Assembly: GCA_017308495.1 (NCBI GenBank)
Contig: JAFKES010000070.1
Location: 26,407 to 90,406, forward strand
DNA: 64,000 bases
Source: Afipia sp.
GTDB taxonomy: Bacteria; Pseudomonadota; Alphaproteobacteria; Rhizobiales; Xanthobacteraceae
Direction: 5' to 3'
This document shows positions 8,985 through 17,850 of this stretch, one piece after another. The translations under genes were made by a program, and so were the position numbers. How positions within the stretch are numbered: the first letter of the stretch is position 1; each line of letters starts with the position of its first letter. The notes beneath the pieces are model-generated. The model searched no databases. It was not told the DNA's origin and was given only the letters and a program-made list of their open reading frames with translations.

Positions 8985-10364
8985 ATGGGTATCTTTGGCG
9001 CTCTCACCACGTCCGTTGCCGGCCTGCGCGCGCAGTCCTACGCGCTGGAGAACATCTCCGGCAATATCGCGAACTCGCAGACCACTGCTTTCAAGCGCAT
9101 CGACACCAGCTTCATTGATCTCATTCCCCAGACCGGTGTCACCAACCAGCTCGCCGGCAGCGTCGCCACGGCGTCGCGCGAAACCAACACCGTGTCCGGC
9201 GACATCCAGAACGCTTCCGTCGCCACCTACATGGCGATCAGCGGCGACGGTTTCTTCGTGGTGCAGAAGCCCGCCAACGTCGCCGACAACACGCCGGTCT
9301 TCAACGGCGTCGACAACTATACCCGCCGCGGCGACTTCACCCTCGACAAGAACGGCTATCTGGTCAACGGCGCGGGCTATTATCTCGAAGGCATTCCGAT
9401 CGACCCGACCACCGGCAACCCGACCGGAAGCAATCCGCAGGTGCTGAAATTCGGCAGCGACTTCCTGCCGGCGCAACCGACCACCACGGTGTCCTATCGC
9501 GCCAATCTCGCGAGCTATCCGCTGACCTCCAAGCACGACAAGTCAGTGCCCGGCTCGGAGCTGCTCACGGTCGCCGACTTCACCGTCGATCCGACGGTCG
9601 CCGGCGCGGGCACGGTGATCGGCTCCGACAGCCAGAATTTCATCGCCGAATCGATCGCCGGCGGCGCCACCACCGCCTATGACATCTCCGGCTCGCCCGT
9701 GAGCCTGCAATTCCGCTGGGCCAAAACCGACAGCGCCACGCTCGGCGCGGGCCACACCGATACCTGGAACCTGTTCTATCAGGTCGATCCGAACGCCACC
9801 GGCACCGACGTGGCGTGGCAGAACGTCGGCACCAATTTCACCTTCGCCGCCAACGGCCAGATGTCTCCCGCCGTGGCCTCGGTGACGCTGAGCAGCCCGA
9901 CCGTCAACGGCATCGCGCTTGGCAACATCACGATGAATTTCGGCGCGAGCGGCCTGACGCAGTTCGCCGACACCAACGGCAACGCGCAGGTCAACGACGT
10001 CCATCAGGACGGTTTTCCGGCCGGCTCGTTGCAGACGGTCGCCGTCGGCGACGACGGCCGCGTGGTCGGCAGCTATTCCAACGGCCGCAACATCGATCTG
10101 GCGCAGATCGTGATCGCGACCTTCAACGGCGCCAACTTCCTCAAGCGCGTCGATGGCGGCGCGTTCGAGATGACCGACCAGTCGGGGCCGGCGATCTTCG
10201 GCAAGGGCGGCACCATCAAGGGATCGTCGCTGGAGGGATCGAACAGCGATATCGCCGACGAATTCACCAAGCTGATCGTCACCCAGCAGGCCTATTCGGC
10301 GAACACCAAGGTCATCACCACCGCCAACCAGATGGCGCAGGATCTGCTGAACGTGTTGCGATGA
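8985..10364 (+). CDS. flgE: Flagellar hook protein FlgE
   Basis: A 459-residue hook subunit. The N-terminus MGIFGALTTSVAGLRAQSYA with ENISGNIANSQTTAFKR is the rod/hook signature, and the C-terminal QQAYSANTKVITTANQMAQDLLNVLR is the matching D0 helix. YMAISGDGFFVV is the conserved FlgE/FlgF/FlgG core. The start is fixed by GGAG 8 bases upstream at 8973-8976; an in-frame extension back to 8832 runs through the terminator and promoter and is rejected. It is the first gene of the flgE-flgK-flgL group behind a sigma-54 promoter. Confidence 0.95.
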   Translation: MGIFGALTTSVAGLRAQSYALENISGNIANSQTTAFKRIDTSFIDLIPQTGVTNQLAGSVATASRETNTVSGDIQNASVATYMAISGDGFFVVQKPANVADNTPVFNGVDNYTRRGDFTLDKNGYLVNGAGYYLEGIPIDPTTGNPTGSNPQVLKFGSDFLPAQPTTTVSYRANLASYPLTSKHDKSVPGSELLTVADFTVDPTVAGAGTVIGSDSQNFIAESIAGGATTAYDISGSPVSLQFRWAKTDSATLGAGHTDTWNLFYQVDPNATGTDVAWQNVGTNFTFAANGQMSPAVASVTLSSPTVNGIALGNITMNFGASGLTQFADTNGNAQVNDVHQDGFPAGSLQTVAVGDDGRVVGSYSNGRNIDLAQIVIATFNGANFLKRVDGGAFEMTDQSGPAIFGKGGTIKGSSLEGSNSDIADEFTKLIVTQQAYSANTKVITTANQMAQDLLNVLR

Positions 10365-10410
10365 CGGCATCGGGCCGTCGCGTGTTTCGATCTGAGATGG
10401 ACTGCGTATC

Positions 10411-12267
10411 ATGGGTCTGAGTCAGGCGCTTTCAACGGCGATGTCGGGCATCCGGGCGAACCAGGCGGCGCTCGCGCTAGTGTCGTCGAACGTCGCAAAT
10501 TCGGAAACGCCGGGTTACGTCCGCAAGACCATCAATCAGGTCGCGACCACGGCGGGCACAGGGGTGCAGACCCTCGGCGTCAACCGTACCCTCGACGAAT
10601 ACGTTCAGACGCAATTGCGCACCGAGACCTCGGGCGCGTCCTACGCCAGTGTCCGCGCGAACTTTCTCAGCAACCTGCAAAACGTCTACGGCGATCCGAG
10701 TTCAACCAGCACGCTGGAGGCGGCATTCAACACGCTGACCACGTCGCTGCAGGCGCTCTCGACCAGCCCGGACTCGCATTCGGCGCGCACGACGGTGCTC
10801 AACGCCGCGCAGGCGATGGCGCAGCAGCTCAATTCCGCCAGCCAAGGCATCCAGAGCCTGCGCGCCAGCGCCGAGAGCGGATTGAACAACGCAGTCGCCG
10901 TCGCCAACAACGCGATGGCGCAGATCGCCGCCATCAACAAGCAATTGCAGGGCACGACTACCCTCGATGCCGCCTCGGCGTCGCTGATGGATCAGCGCGA
11001 CCAGTATATCACGCAGCTTTCCAGCCTGATGGATGTTCGCGTCGTCACCGACAGCAGCAATCAGGTTCAGGTCTACACCGGCAGCGGCGTGCAACTCGTC
11101 AGCGGCATGAGCGCGGCGCAGATGTCCTTCAACGCGCAGGGCACGGTGACGCCGAACACGGTGTGGGATGCCGATCCGGCGAAAAGCAATCTCGGCACCA
11201 TCAGCCTCAATTTCCAGGGTGGCGGCAGCATCGATATGATCGCCACCGGCGCGATCCGGTCGGGCGCGATCGCGGCCTATCTCGACATGCGCGACAATAC
11301 GCTGGTGCAGGCCCAGGCGCAGGTGGATCAGCTCGCGTCGGCGATGGCCGGCGCGCTGTCGGACAAGACCACCAGCATGGCGCCCGACGGCGCGGGTGCC
11401 TACAGTGTCGATACCAGCACGCTGCAGCCGGGCAATGCGATTCACATCACCTATACGGACACGATCACTGGCCAGCAGCGCAATCTGTCGATCATCGGCG
11501 TCAGTGATCCGTCGGTATTGCCGTTGTCGAACAATGCGACGGTCGATCCCAATGACGAGGTGATCGGCGTCGATCTGTCGGGCGGCGCGGCGTCGATCGC
11601 GGCGCAGTTGAATGCCGCGCTCGGCGGCACCGCGCATCTGCAATTCAGCAATCCGTCGGGAACGACGCTGCAGATCGAGGATGACGGCGCGGCCGGCCTC
11701 TCCGATGTCAACGCCGTCTCGACCACGACCACGGCGACTTCGCTCGTGAGTGGCGATCCGCAACTGGCGCTGTTCACCGACGGCGGAAATCTCTACACCG
11801 GCGCGATCACCGCGGGCGGAGCGCAGCAGACCGGTTTTGCCGGGCGCATCACGGTCAATGCGGGGCTGATCGCGGATCCGTCGCGGCTGATCGCCTTCAG
11901 CGCGACCACGGCGTCCGGCGACACCACGCGCTCGGACTTCATCCTGTCGCAGCTCACCTCCGGCTCCTCCATCTATTCGGCGAGCACCGGCGTCGGCTCG
12001 AAGTCGTCGCCGTTCAAGGGGACGCTGCTGAATTTCACTCAGCAGTTTCTCGGCATGCAGGCCAATGCGGCGAGCACGGCGCAGCAGGTTTCCGACGGTC
12101 AGAATGTGGTGCTGGCGACGTTGCAGAAGAAGATGGATTCGACCTCGGGCGTGAACATGGACGAGGAGATGGCCAATCTGCTGGCGCTGCAGAACGCCTA
12201 CGCCGCCAATGCGCGGGTGATGTCCACGGTGAATTCGATGTTCCAGTCCTTGATGCAGGTGCTGTGA
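10411..12267 (+). CDS. flgK: Flagellar hook-associated protein 1 FlgK
   Basis: A 618-residue hook-filament junction protein (HAP1). The N-terminus MGLSQALSTAMSGIRANQAA with SSNVANSETPGYVRK and the C-terminus VNMDEEMANLLALQNAYAANARVMSTVNSMFQSLMQVL are typical. The variable central domain (about residues 250-480) is Ser/Thr/Ala-rich. It lies 46 bp after flgE and 7 bp before flgL, so the three are probably cotranscribed. The protein is exported by the flagellar type III system. Confidence 0.95.
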   Translation: MGLSQALSTAMSGIRANQAALALVSSNVANSETPGYVRKTINQVATTAGTGVQTLGVNRTLDEYVQTQLRTETSGASYASVRANFLSNLQNVYGDPSSTSTLEAAFNTLTTSLQALSTSPDSHSARTTVLNAAQAMAQQLNSASQGIQSLRASAESGLNNAVAVANNAMAQIAAINKQLQGTTTLDAASASLMDQRDQYITQLSSLMDVRVVTDSSNQVQVYTGSGVQLVSGMSAAQMSFNAQGTVTPNTVWDADPAKSNLGTISLNFQGGGSIDMIATGAIRSGAIAAYLDMRDNTLVQAQAQVDQLASAMAGALSDKTTSMAPDGAGAYSVDTSTLQPGNAIHITYTDTITGQQRNLSIIGVSDPSVLPLSNNATVDPNDEVIGVDLSGGAASIAAQLNAALGGTAHLQFSNPSGTTLQIEDDGAAGLSDVNAVSTTTTATSLVSGDPQLALFTDGGNLYTGAITAGGAQQTGFAGRITVNAGLIADPSRLIAFSATTASGDTTRSDFILSQLTSGSSIYSASTGVGSKSSPFKGTLLNFTQQFLGMQANAASTAQQVSDGQNVVLATLQKKMDSTSGVNMDEEMANLLALQNAYAANARVMSTVNSMFQSLMQVL

Positions 12268-12274
12268 GGCTTCC

Positions 12275-13789
12275 ATGACAATCGATGGCGTCAGCGGGCG
12301 GACCGCATATATCGCGAGTTCGCTGTCCGGTCTCAAATCGCAGCTCGAGACGCTGACGGAGCAGCTGTCCTCCGGCAAGAAGTCAACCACCTATGCGGGC
12401 CTCGGCGACGCCGCCGGCACCGCCACCGGCCTGCGCGCGCAGATTTCCACCATCGCCGCCTATTCCGACACCGCGACGATTCTCAACACCCGGATCAATG
12501 TCGCAAACCTGTCGTTGCAGGGTATCAGCAACGCGGGAAAAGAGGTGAAGGCGGCGGCGGCTGGCGCGACGCTGACGCTCGACAACACCGGCAAGACAGC
12601 GGGGCAGGCGACCGCCATGGCCTCGTTCACCCAGATGATCGCGCTGCTCAACACCGAGGCGGGTGGGCGTTACCTGTTCTCCGGCCGCGCCACCGACACG
12701 CCGGCTACGCAATCGGCCGACGTGATTCTCAATGGCTCGGGCGCGCAGGCGGGATTGAAGCAGCTCATCGACGAGCGGGCGCAGGCGGACGGCACCAGCG
12801 GGCTCGGCCGTCTCGTCATCACCTCGCCGTCGCCCACCGCGGTGACCGTCGCCGAGGATGCGGCGGGCTCGCCGTTCGGCCTGAAGCTCAGCGCGATCAC
12901 CACCACGTCGTCGGGCGCGACAGTGAGCGGCCCGGCCGCGCCGGCGTCGCCGCCGGGCGCCGCACCGGAAATGTCGGTCGATTTGGGCAGCACCAATCCG
13001 AGCAATGGCGACAAGTTCCGCTTCACCTTCAATCTTCCGGACGGCACGTCGGAGACCATCGAGCTGACGGCGTCGTCGACGACGCCGGCTCCGGCGGGAA
13101 GTTTCGCCATCGGCACTGATCCGACCGCCACGGCGGGCAACCTCAACGCCGCGCTGACCACCGCGGTCGGCAAGCTGGCGAACACCTCGCTGGTGGCCGC
13201 CTCCGCCATCACCGCATCGGACAATTTCTTCGGCTCGCCGCCGCAGCGTGTCGATACCTCATCCAACCCACCGGTCGCGCTGCGTGACGGCACGGCGGCC
13301 GATACCGTCACGTGGTACACCGGCGAGAACGGCAGCGATCCCGCGCGCGGCACCGCAGTCGCCGGCATCGATCAGTCGATCTCGGTGCAGTATGGCGCGC
13401 GGGCCAACGAGGACGCCTTCGTCAACCAGCTCAAGTCGATCGCGGTCTATGCCGCGGTGTCCACGGACGCCAGCAACCCGAACGCCAACGGCCAGCTCAC
13501 GGCGTTGAATTCGCGCATCGTCGATAACCTCGCGGTGCATCCGGGCGCGCAGTCGATCCAGGACATCCAGTCCGATTTCGCCGGCGCGCAGGCCGCCATC
13601 AAGACGGCGACGACCCGCCAGACCCAGACCGGCGCCATCGCCCAGTCGATGCTCGATTCGATTCAGGGCATCAACGACAACGAGGTCGTCACCAAGATTC
13701 TGGCGCTGCAGACCAACCTGCAGGCGTCTTATCAGATGACGTCGTCGCTCTATCAGCTCAGCCTGCTGAAATATCTGCCGGTGGGCTGA
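12275..13789 (+). CDS. flgL: Flagellar hook-associated protein 3 FlgL (flagellin-like)
   Basis: A 504-residue HAP3-type junction protein. Flagellin-like coiled-coil ends are visible: SSLSGLKSQLETLTEQLSSG at the N-terminus and LQTNLQASYQMTSSLYQLSL at the C-terminus, with GGRYLFSGRATDTP as the FlgL hallmark. It is longer than enterobacterial FlgL (about 317), the extra length being a Thr/Ala/Ser/Pro-rich central domain near residues 190-370 that probably faces outward. It completes the hook group; downstream is a repeat element and a convergent flbT. Confidence 0.9.
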   Translation: MTIDGVSGRTAYIASSLSGLKSQLETLTEQLSSGKKSTTYAGLGDAAGTATGLRAQISTIAAYSDTATILNTRINVANLSLQGISNAGKEVKAAAAGATLTLDNTGKTAGQATAMASFTQMIALLNTEAGGRYLFSGRATDTPATQSADVILNGSGAQAGLKQLIDERAQADGTSGLGRLVITSPSPTAVTVAEDAAGSPFGLKLSAITTTSSGATVSGPAAPASPPGAAPEMSVDLGSTNPSNGDKFRFTFNLPDGTSETIELTASSTTPAPAGSFAIGTDPTATAGNLNAALTTAVGKLANTSLVAASAITASDNFFGSPPQRVDTSSNPPVALRDGTAADTVTWYTGENGSDPARGTAVAGIDQSISVQYGARANEDAFVNQLKSIAVYAAVSTDASNPNANGQLTALNSRIVDNLAVHPGAQSIQDIQSDFAGAQAAIKTATTRQTQTGAIAQSMLDSIQGINDNEVVTKILALQTNLQASYQMTSSLYQLSLLKYLPVG

Positions 13790-13871
13790 GCGACTTCAAA
13801 ATCGAGCATCGTCCGACGCCTGCGCCATGGCCGGATTGAGACCGGCTATTCACGTTTTGCTCTCTTCGCCA

Positions 13872-13912
13872 GACAGAAGACGTGGATGCCCGGGACGAGC
13901 CCGGTCATCACG
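13872..13912. repeat. REP-like intergenic repeat, copy 2 (partial, inverted orientation)
   Basis: Contains AGACGTGGATGCCCGGGACG and AGCCCGGTCATCACGG, which on the other strand read like the first half of the copy at 735. It sits between the convergent flgL and flbT ends. Confidence 0.6.
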
Positions 13913-13943
13913 GAAACGAATTCCTGTTCGACTTTGAAGCGTG

Positions 13944-14369
13944 TCAGGCGGCGGTGGAGAGGCCGGCGCGGACGTCTGGGCCACGCGCGTTGTCGAGAAG
14001 CTGCTTCTCATAGGCGATCAGCTTCTTCGATTCCTTCAGCGCCTTGTAATAGTCGCCGCAGAGGATGTGATTGTTGATTTCCGCCACCATCGGCGCGGCG
14101 CTCGGGATCACCAGCAGAAGATCGCGCATCAGGTCAAAATAGATCGCGTGCTGGTCCTGCGGGTAGTCGGAAATGTACATCAACTGCACCGCCAGATAGA
14201 TCAGCTTCGACGGCGTGTCGGCGGTCGCCGGCGTCAGGATGTCCTTCTCGCGCAGGACCGGAAGCCTGTCGCCCTCGATCAGGAATTTGGCGCGCTGGTC
14301 GGTGTTGGTGATGACGCAGGAGCCGACGATGATTTTCTCGTGCGGCTTGAGTTCGACCTTCAGAGCCAT
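13944..14369 (-). CDS. flbT: Flagellin mRNA regulator FlbT, copy 1
   Basis: A 141-residue FlbT. In Caulobacter FlbT binds the 5' leader of flagellin mRNA and promotes its decay until the hook is finished. Family blocks are MALKVELKPHEKIIVG, CVITN, LREKDIL and NNHILCGDYYKALKESKKLI. The start is the ATG at 14367-14369, with GGAGA upstream. It is transcribed away from fliC1 (14675) across a 305-bp gap. A second, clearly homologous flbT lies at 17851. Here flbT1 is not coupled to flaF, unlike copy 2. Confidence 0.92.
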   Translation of the reverse strand: MALKVELKPHEKIIVGSCVITNTDQRAKFLIEGDRLPVLREKDILTPATADTPSKLIYLAVQLMYISDYPQDQHAIYFDLMRDLLLVIPSAAPMVAEINNHILCGDYYKALKESKKLIAYEKQLLDNARGPDVRAGLSTAA

Positions 14370-14436
14370 CGGATAGTCTCCACTGCGCGCGGTGCGCGGA
14401 TTCGTTGCCAGCCTCCGCAATCCTTTCCCATGATGG

Positions 14437-14451
14437 TTAACGGCGGCTTAA
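14437..14451. promoter_or_regulatory. CtrA box between flbT1 and fliC1
   Basis: TTAA-CGGCGGC-TTAA is a perfect full CtrA site, with ATGGTTAA (a reversed TTAACCAT half-site) overlapping its left edge. It lies 224 bp before fliC1 and 67 bp before flbT1. The 305-bp gap 14370-14674 otherwise holds only a weak GG-N10-GC element on the minus strand at 14396-14410. Confidence 0.7.
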
Positions 14452-14674
14452 CGCGCGGGCCCGGGCGGGCGCTGCTCGCTCGCAAATATTGCAGTTATTT
14501 CAAGCGCGTCGGTGCTTTCTTCAGGGCGGGTGCGGACCGTGATGCGGGACATTTGCCCGGTTCCAATTCACATCTTTTTAGCGGGTTGGGTTCCAAGGTG
14601 ACCCGGTCCGCTGATCGAAAGTCAGCGTCACGCTTGTACACGTTGCGTCAGTAACACCAGAAAGGTTGCGTACA

Positions 14675-15919
14675 ATGTCTGATATCGTTCTCTCCTCCTC
14701 GGTTCGCCAGAACCTGCTCTCGCTGCAGTCCACCGCCGACCTGCTCTCCACCACGCAGACCCGCCTTGCCACCGGCAAGAAGGTCAACTCGGCGCTCGAC
14801 AACCCGACCAACTATTTCACCGCCGCCGGCCTCGACTCCCGCGCCAGCGACATCAACAACCTGCTGGACGGCATCGGCAACGGCGTGCAGGTGCTGCAGG
14901 CCGCCAACACCGGCATCACCTCGCTGCAGAAGCTGGTCGACAGCGCCAAGTCGATCGCCAACCAGGCTCTGCAGACCACCGCGGGCTACTCCTCGAAGGC
15001 CAACGCGACCTTCACCGGCGCCGGCACCGGCACGGGCACGGCGACCGCGGACGACCTCACCGCGGGCGGCGGCGCCACCGGCAGCAAGCTCACCGGCGCT
15101 GCGTTCACCTTCAGCATGGCCGGTAAAACCGCCGTGACGGTCACGATCGGCGATGGCACCGGCGGCACCTCGAAGTCGCTGGCCGACGTCAACAAGGCGC
15201 TGTCCGATGGTGGCATCTCCCTGACGGCGTCGCTGGACTCCGCCGGCGGTCTGACCTTCACCTCGACCAACGACTATGCCAGCCAGTCGATCAGCGCGGC
15301 GACGACGGCGACCGCGGGCTTCAGCACCGCGAACACGGTGGAAATCGCCGTGGCGGCGTCCGCTGCGACCACCAGCGGCGTCAATGCCGCGGTTGCGGAC
15401 GTCAACTCGCAGAACACCCGCGCCAACCTGATCTCGCAGTACAATCAGATCATCGATCAGATCAAGACGACGGCGCAGGATTCCTCGTTCAACGGCACCA
15501 ACCTGCTGAACGGCGACCAGCTCAAGCTGGTGTTCAACGAAACCGGCAAGTCCACGCTGAACATCACCGGCGTGACCTTCGATCCGGCCGGCCTCGGCCT
15601 CTCCACGCTGACCGGCGGCACGGACTTCGTCGACAACGCCTCCACCAACAAGGTGCTGACGTCGCTGAACAACGCGTCGAGCACGCTGCGTTCGCAGGCG
15701 TCGACCCTCGGTTCGAACGTGTCGATGGTGCAGATCCGTCAGGACTTCAACAAGAACCTGATCAACGTGCTGCAGACCGGCTCGGCCAACCTGACGCTGG
15801 CCGATACCAACGAGGAAGCGGCCAACAGCCAGGCGCTGTCGACCCGCCAGTCGATCGCGGTCTCGGCGCTGGCGCTGGCCAACCAGTCGCAGCAGAGCGT
15901 GCTTCAGCTCCTGCGCTGA
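14675..15919 (+). CDS. fliC: Flagellin FliC, copy 1
   Basis: A 414-residue filament protein. The conserved N-terminal D0/D1 (MSDIVLSSSVRQNLLSLQST to about residue 110) and C-terminal D1/D0 (from about 250, ending LANQSQQSVLQLLR) flank a short Thr/Gly/Ala-rich variable domain. ATG 14675 is used, nine bases after the possible TTG at 14666, because AAAGG precedes it. The N-terminal region and last third closely match fliC2. It is exported through the flagellar apparatus and probably controlled by CtrA (box upstream) and FlbT. Confidence 0.95.
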   Translation: MSDIVLSSSVRQNLLSLQSTADLLSTTQTRLATGKKVNSALDNPTNYFTAAGLDSRASDINNLLDGIGNGVQVLQAANTGITSLQKLVDSAKSIANQALQTTAGYSSKANATFTGAGTGTGTATADDLTAGGGATGSKLTGAAFTFSMAGKTAVTVTIGDGTGGTSKSLADVNKALSDGGISLTASLDSAGGLTFTSTNDYASQSISAATTATAGFSTANTVEIAVAASAATTSGVNAAVADVNSQNTRANLISQYNQIIDQIKTTAQDSSFNGTNLLNGDQLKLVFNETGKSTLNITGVTFDPAGLGLSTLTGGTDFVDNASTNKVLTSLNNASSTLRSQASTLGSNVSMVQIRQDFNKNLINVLQTGSANLTLADTNEEAANSQALSTRQSIAVSALALANQSQQSVLQLLR

Positions 15920-15944
15920 TCCGGCAGGCACTCCATTTCGGCGG

Positions 15945-15975
15945 AACGGCGGGGGAAACCCCGCCGTTTTTGTTT
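15945..15975 (+). terminator. Rho-independent terminator after fliC1
   Basis: AACGGCGGGG (15945-15954) pairs perfectly with CCCCGCCGTT (15959-15968) over a 4-base loop, followed by TTTGTTTT. Confidence 0.92.
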
Positions 15976-16030
15976 TCGCGGTTGCCGTTCGGGCGGCCGT
16001 CACATCTTTACGCTCTGTTCATCACATTAT

Positions 16031-16049
16031 TTAAGCGGGCTTTAACCAT
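16031..16049. promoter_or_regulatory. CtrA box upstream of fliC2
   Basis: TTAA-GCGGGCT-TTAA followed by CCAT combines a perfect full CtrA site with the TTAACCAT half-site. It lies about 100 bp before the fliC2 start, in the fliC1-fliC2 gap. Confidence 0.75.
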
Positions 16050-16148
16050 AATTTAAACGGTGCCTTCTAGAAATCGATGACAAGACGGCCGCCTCGGAAG
16101 TCGCGCGGACCGTGTTGTCGTCGGCTCTTGTTGCAGGAAGGTACCCCC

Positions 16149-17702
16149 ATGTCCGATATCGTTCTCACGGCGTCAGTTCGCCAGAACCTGCTGTCGTTGC
16201 AATCGACGGCCGACCTGCTGGCCACCACCCAGAACCGTCTCGCCACCGGCAAGAAGGTCAACACGGCGCTCGACAACCCGACCAATTTCTTCACCGCGGC
16301 GAGTCTCGACGCCCGTGCCAGCGACATCAACAACCTGCTGGACGGCATCGGCAACGGTGTGCAGGTGCTGCAGGCCGCCAACACCGGCATCACCTCGCTG
16401 CAGAAGCTGATCGACAGCGCCAAGTCGATCGCCAACCAGGCGCTGCAGTCGCAGGTCGGCTACACCAAGTCGTCACTGACGACGGCCGCCAATCCCGGTG
16501 CCAACGGGGCGAACCTGCTCGGAACCTCCACGCCGGCGACGGCGGCCGCGCCCTTCACGGGCTCCGGCTTCTCCGCTGTCAATCTCAGCTCGGGGACCGT
16601 TTCGTTCAACCTCAATGTCGATGGTACCAGCCAGGCGATCTCGCTCGATGCGGCCGCGGTCACCGGCTACAACACCGCGCACGGCACGTCGCTGAACGCC
16701 GCTTCGCTCTCGACGCAGGACATGGCCGACCTGATCAACGATCAGTTCGGCTCCGCTGCGGCCACCGTGAGCGGCGGTCAGCTCCGCATCGCCTCGGCCA
16801 CCACCGGCGCGACCTCGCAGGTCACCATCTCGGGTTACAGCAGCACCGCGGCCGGCGGCGCCACCGGCCTCGCCAACGTCAACACCGCCGGCACGGCGGC
16901 CACGGGCGGTCTTGCGGGCCAGACCCTGACCATCGCCTCGACCACCGGCGGTCCGGCCACCAGCATCACCTTCGGCACCGGTACCGGCGAGGTCTCGACC
17001 ATCAATCAGCTCAACGCCGCGCTGCTGTCGAACAACCTGCAGGCCAGCGTCGATTCGACGGGTGCGATCACCATCACCACCGCCAACGACGCCGCGTCCT
17101 CCACCATCGGCGCGCTGGGCGGCACCGCCACCAATCCGGGCGGGCTGTTCGCAGGACTGTCCGGTTCGACCCCCGTCGCCGATCCCAATTCGCAGGCGAC
17201 GCGCGCCAACCTGGTGTCGCAGTACAACAACATCATCAACCAGATCAAAACCACGTCGCAGGATGCGTCCTACAACGGCGTCAACCTGCTCAATGGCGAC
17301 CAGCTCAAGCTGATCTTCAACGAAACCGGCAAGTCGACGCTGAACATCACCGGCGTCAATCTCGATCCGGCCGGCCTCGGCCTCGGCACGCTGAATGCCG
17401 GCACCGACTTCGTCGACAACGTCGCCACCAACAAGGTGCTCGACTCGCTGAACTTTGCCAGCTCCTTCCTGCGCTCGCAGGCCTCGACGCTCGGCTCCAA
17501 CCTGTCGATCGTGCAGATCCGCCAGAATTTCTCCAAAAACCTGATCAACGTGCTGCAGACCGGTTCGACCAATCTGACCATCGCCGACACCAACGAGGAA
17601 GCGGCCAACAGCCAGGCGCTGTCGACCCGCCAGTCGATCGCGGTCTCGGCGCTGGCGCTGGCCAACCAGTCGCAGCAGAGCGTGCTCAAGCTGCTCCAGT
17701 AA
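16149..17702 (+). CDS. fliC: Flagellin FliC, copy 2
   Basis: A 517-residue flagellin, about 100 residues longer than copy 1 because of a larger central domain rich in Thr, Ala, Gly and Ser. The N-terminal 110 residues differ from copy 1 at only a few positions, and the C-terminal D1/D0 ends LANQSQQSVLKLLQ. The start has AGGAAGG upstream. Bases 17589-17686 are identical to 15806-15903 in copy 1. It has its own CtrA box and terminator, so the two flagellins are separate transcription units. Confidence 0.95.
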   Translation: MSDIVLTASVRQNLLSLQSTADLLATTQNRLATGKKVNTALDNPTNFFTAASLDARASDINNLLDGIGNGVQVLQAANTGITSLQKLIDSAKSIANQALQSQVGYTKSSLTTAANPGANGANLLGTSTPATAAAPFTGSGFSAVNLSSGTVSFNLNVDGTSQAISLDAAAVTGYNTAHGTSLNAASLSTQDMADLINDQFGSAAATVSGGQLRIASATTGATSQVTISGYSSTAAGGATGLANVNTAGTAATGGLAGQTLTIASTTGGPATSITFGTGTGEVSTINQLNAALLSNNLQASVDSTGAITITTANDAASSTIGALGGTATNPGGLFAGLSGSTPVADPNSQATRANLVSQYNNIINQIKTTSQDASYNGVNLLNGDQLKLIFNETGKSTLNITGVNLDPAGLGLGTLNAGTDFVDNVATNKVLDSLNFASSFLRSQASTLGSNLSIVQIRQNFSKNLINVLQTGSTNLTIADTNEEAANSQALSTRQSIAVSALALANQSQQSVLKLLQ

Positions 17703-17726
17703 AGGGGCAGGGCATCGACGTCACGG

Positions 17727-17756
17727 CGGCGGGGCTGGTCCCCGCCGCTTTTTTGT
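17727..17756 (+). terminator. Rho-independent terminator after fliC2
   Basis: GCGGCGGGG (17727-17735) pairs perfectly with CCCCGCCGC (17741-17749) over a 5-base loop, followed by six T. Confidence 0.93.
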
Positions 17757-17776
17757 GTTGCGAATTGCTGCTGGTT

Positions 17777-17791
17777 TTAACGCGGAGTTGA
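17777..17791. promoter_or_regulatory. CtrA-like box upstream of flbT2
   Basis: TTAA-CGCGGAG-TTGA has the correct seven-base spacing with one mismatch in the second half-site, about 60 bp before the flbT2 start. Suggestive only. Confidence 0.4.
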
Positions 17792-17850
17792 ACAGGCGCG
17801 CGCTAGAATTTTGTCGCAGCCGGTCCTGCTGGCATCGAGGGAGACGGAAC

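Noticed and set aside
14396..14410. Weak sigma-54-like element (TGGCAACGAATCCGC, minus strand) before flbT1.
   Set aside because: GG-N10-GC is kept, but the cytosine after TGGCA and the TTGC block do not match; too weak to call as a feature.
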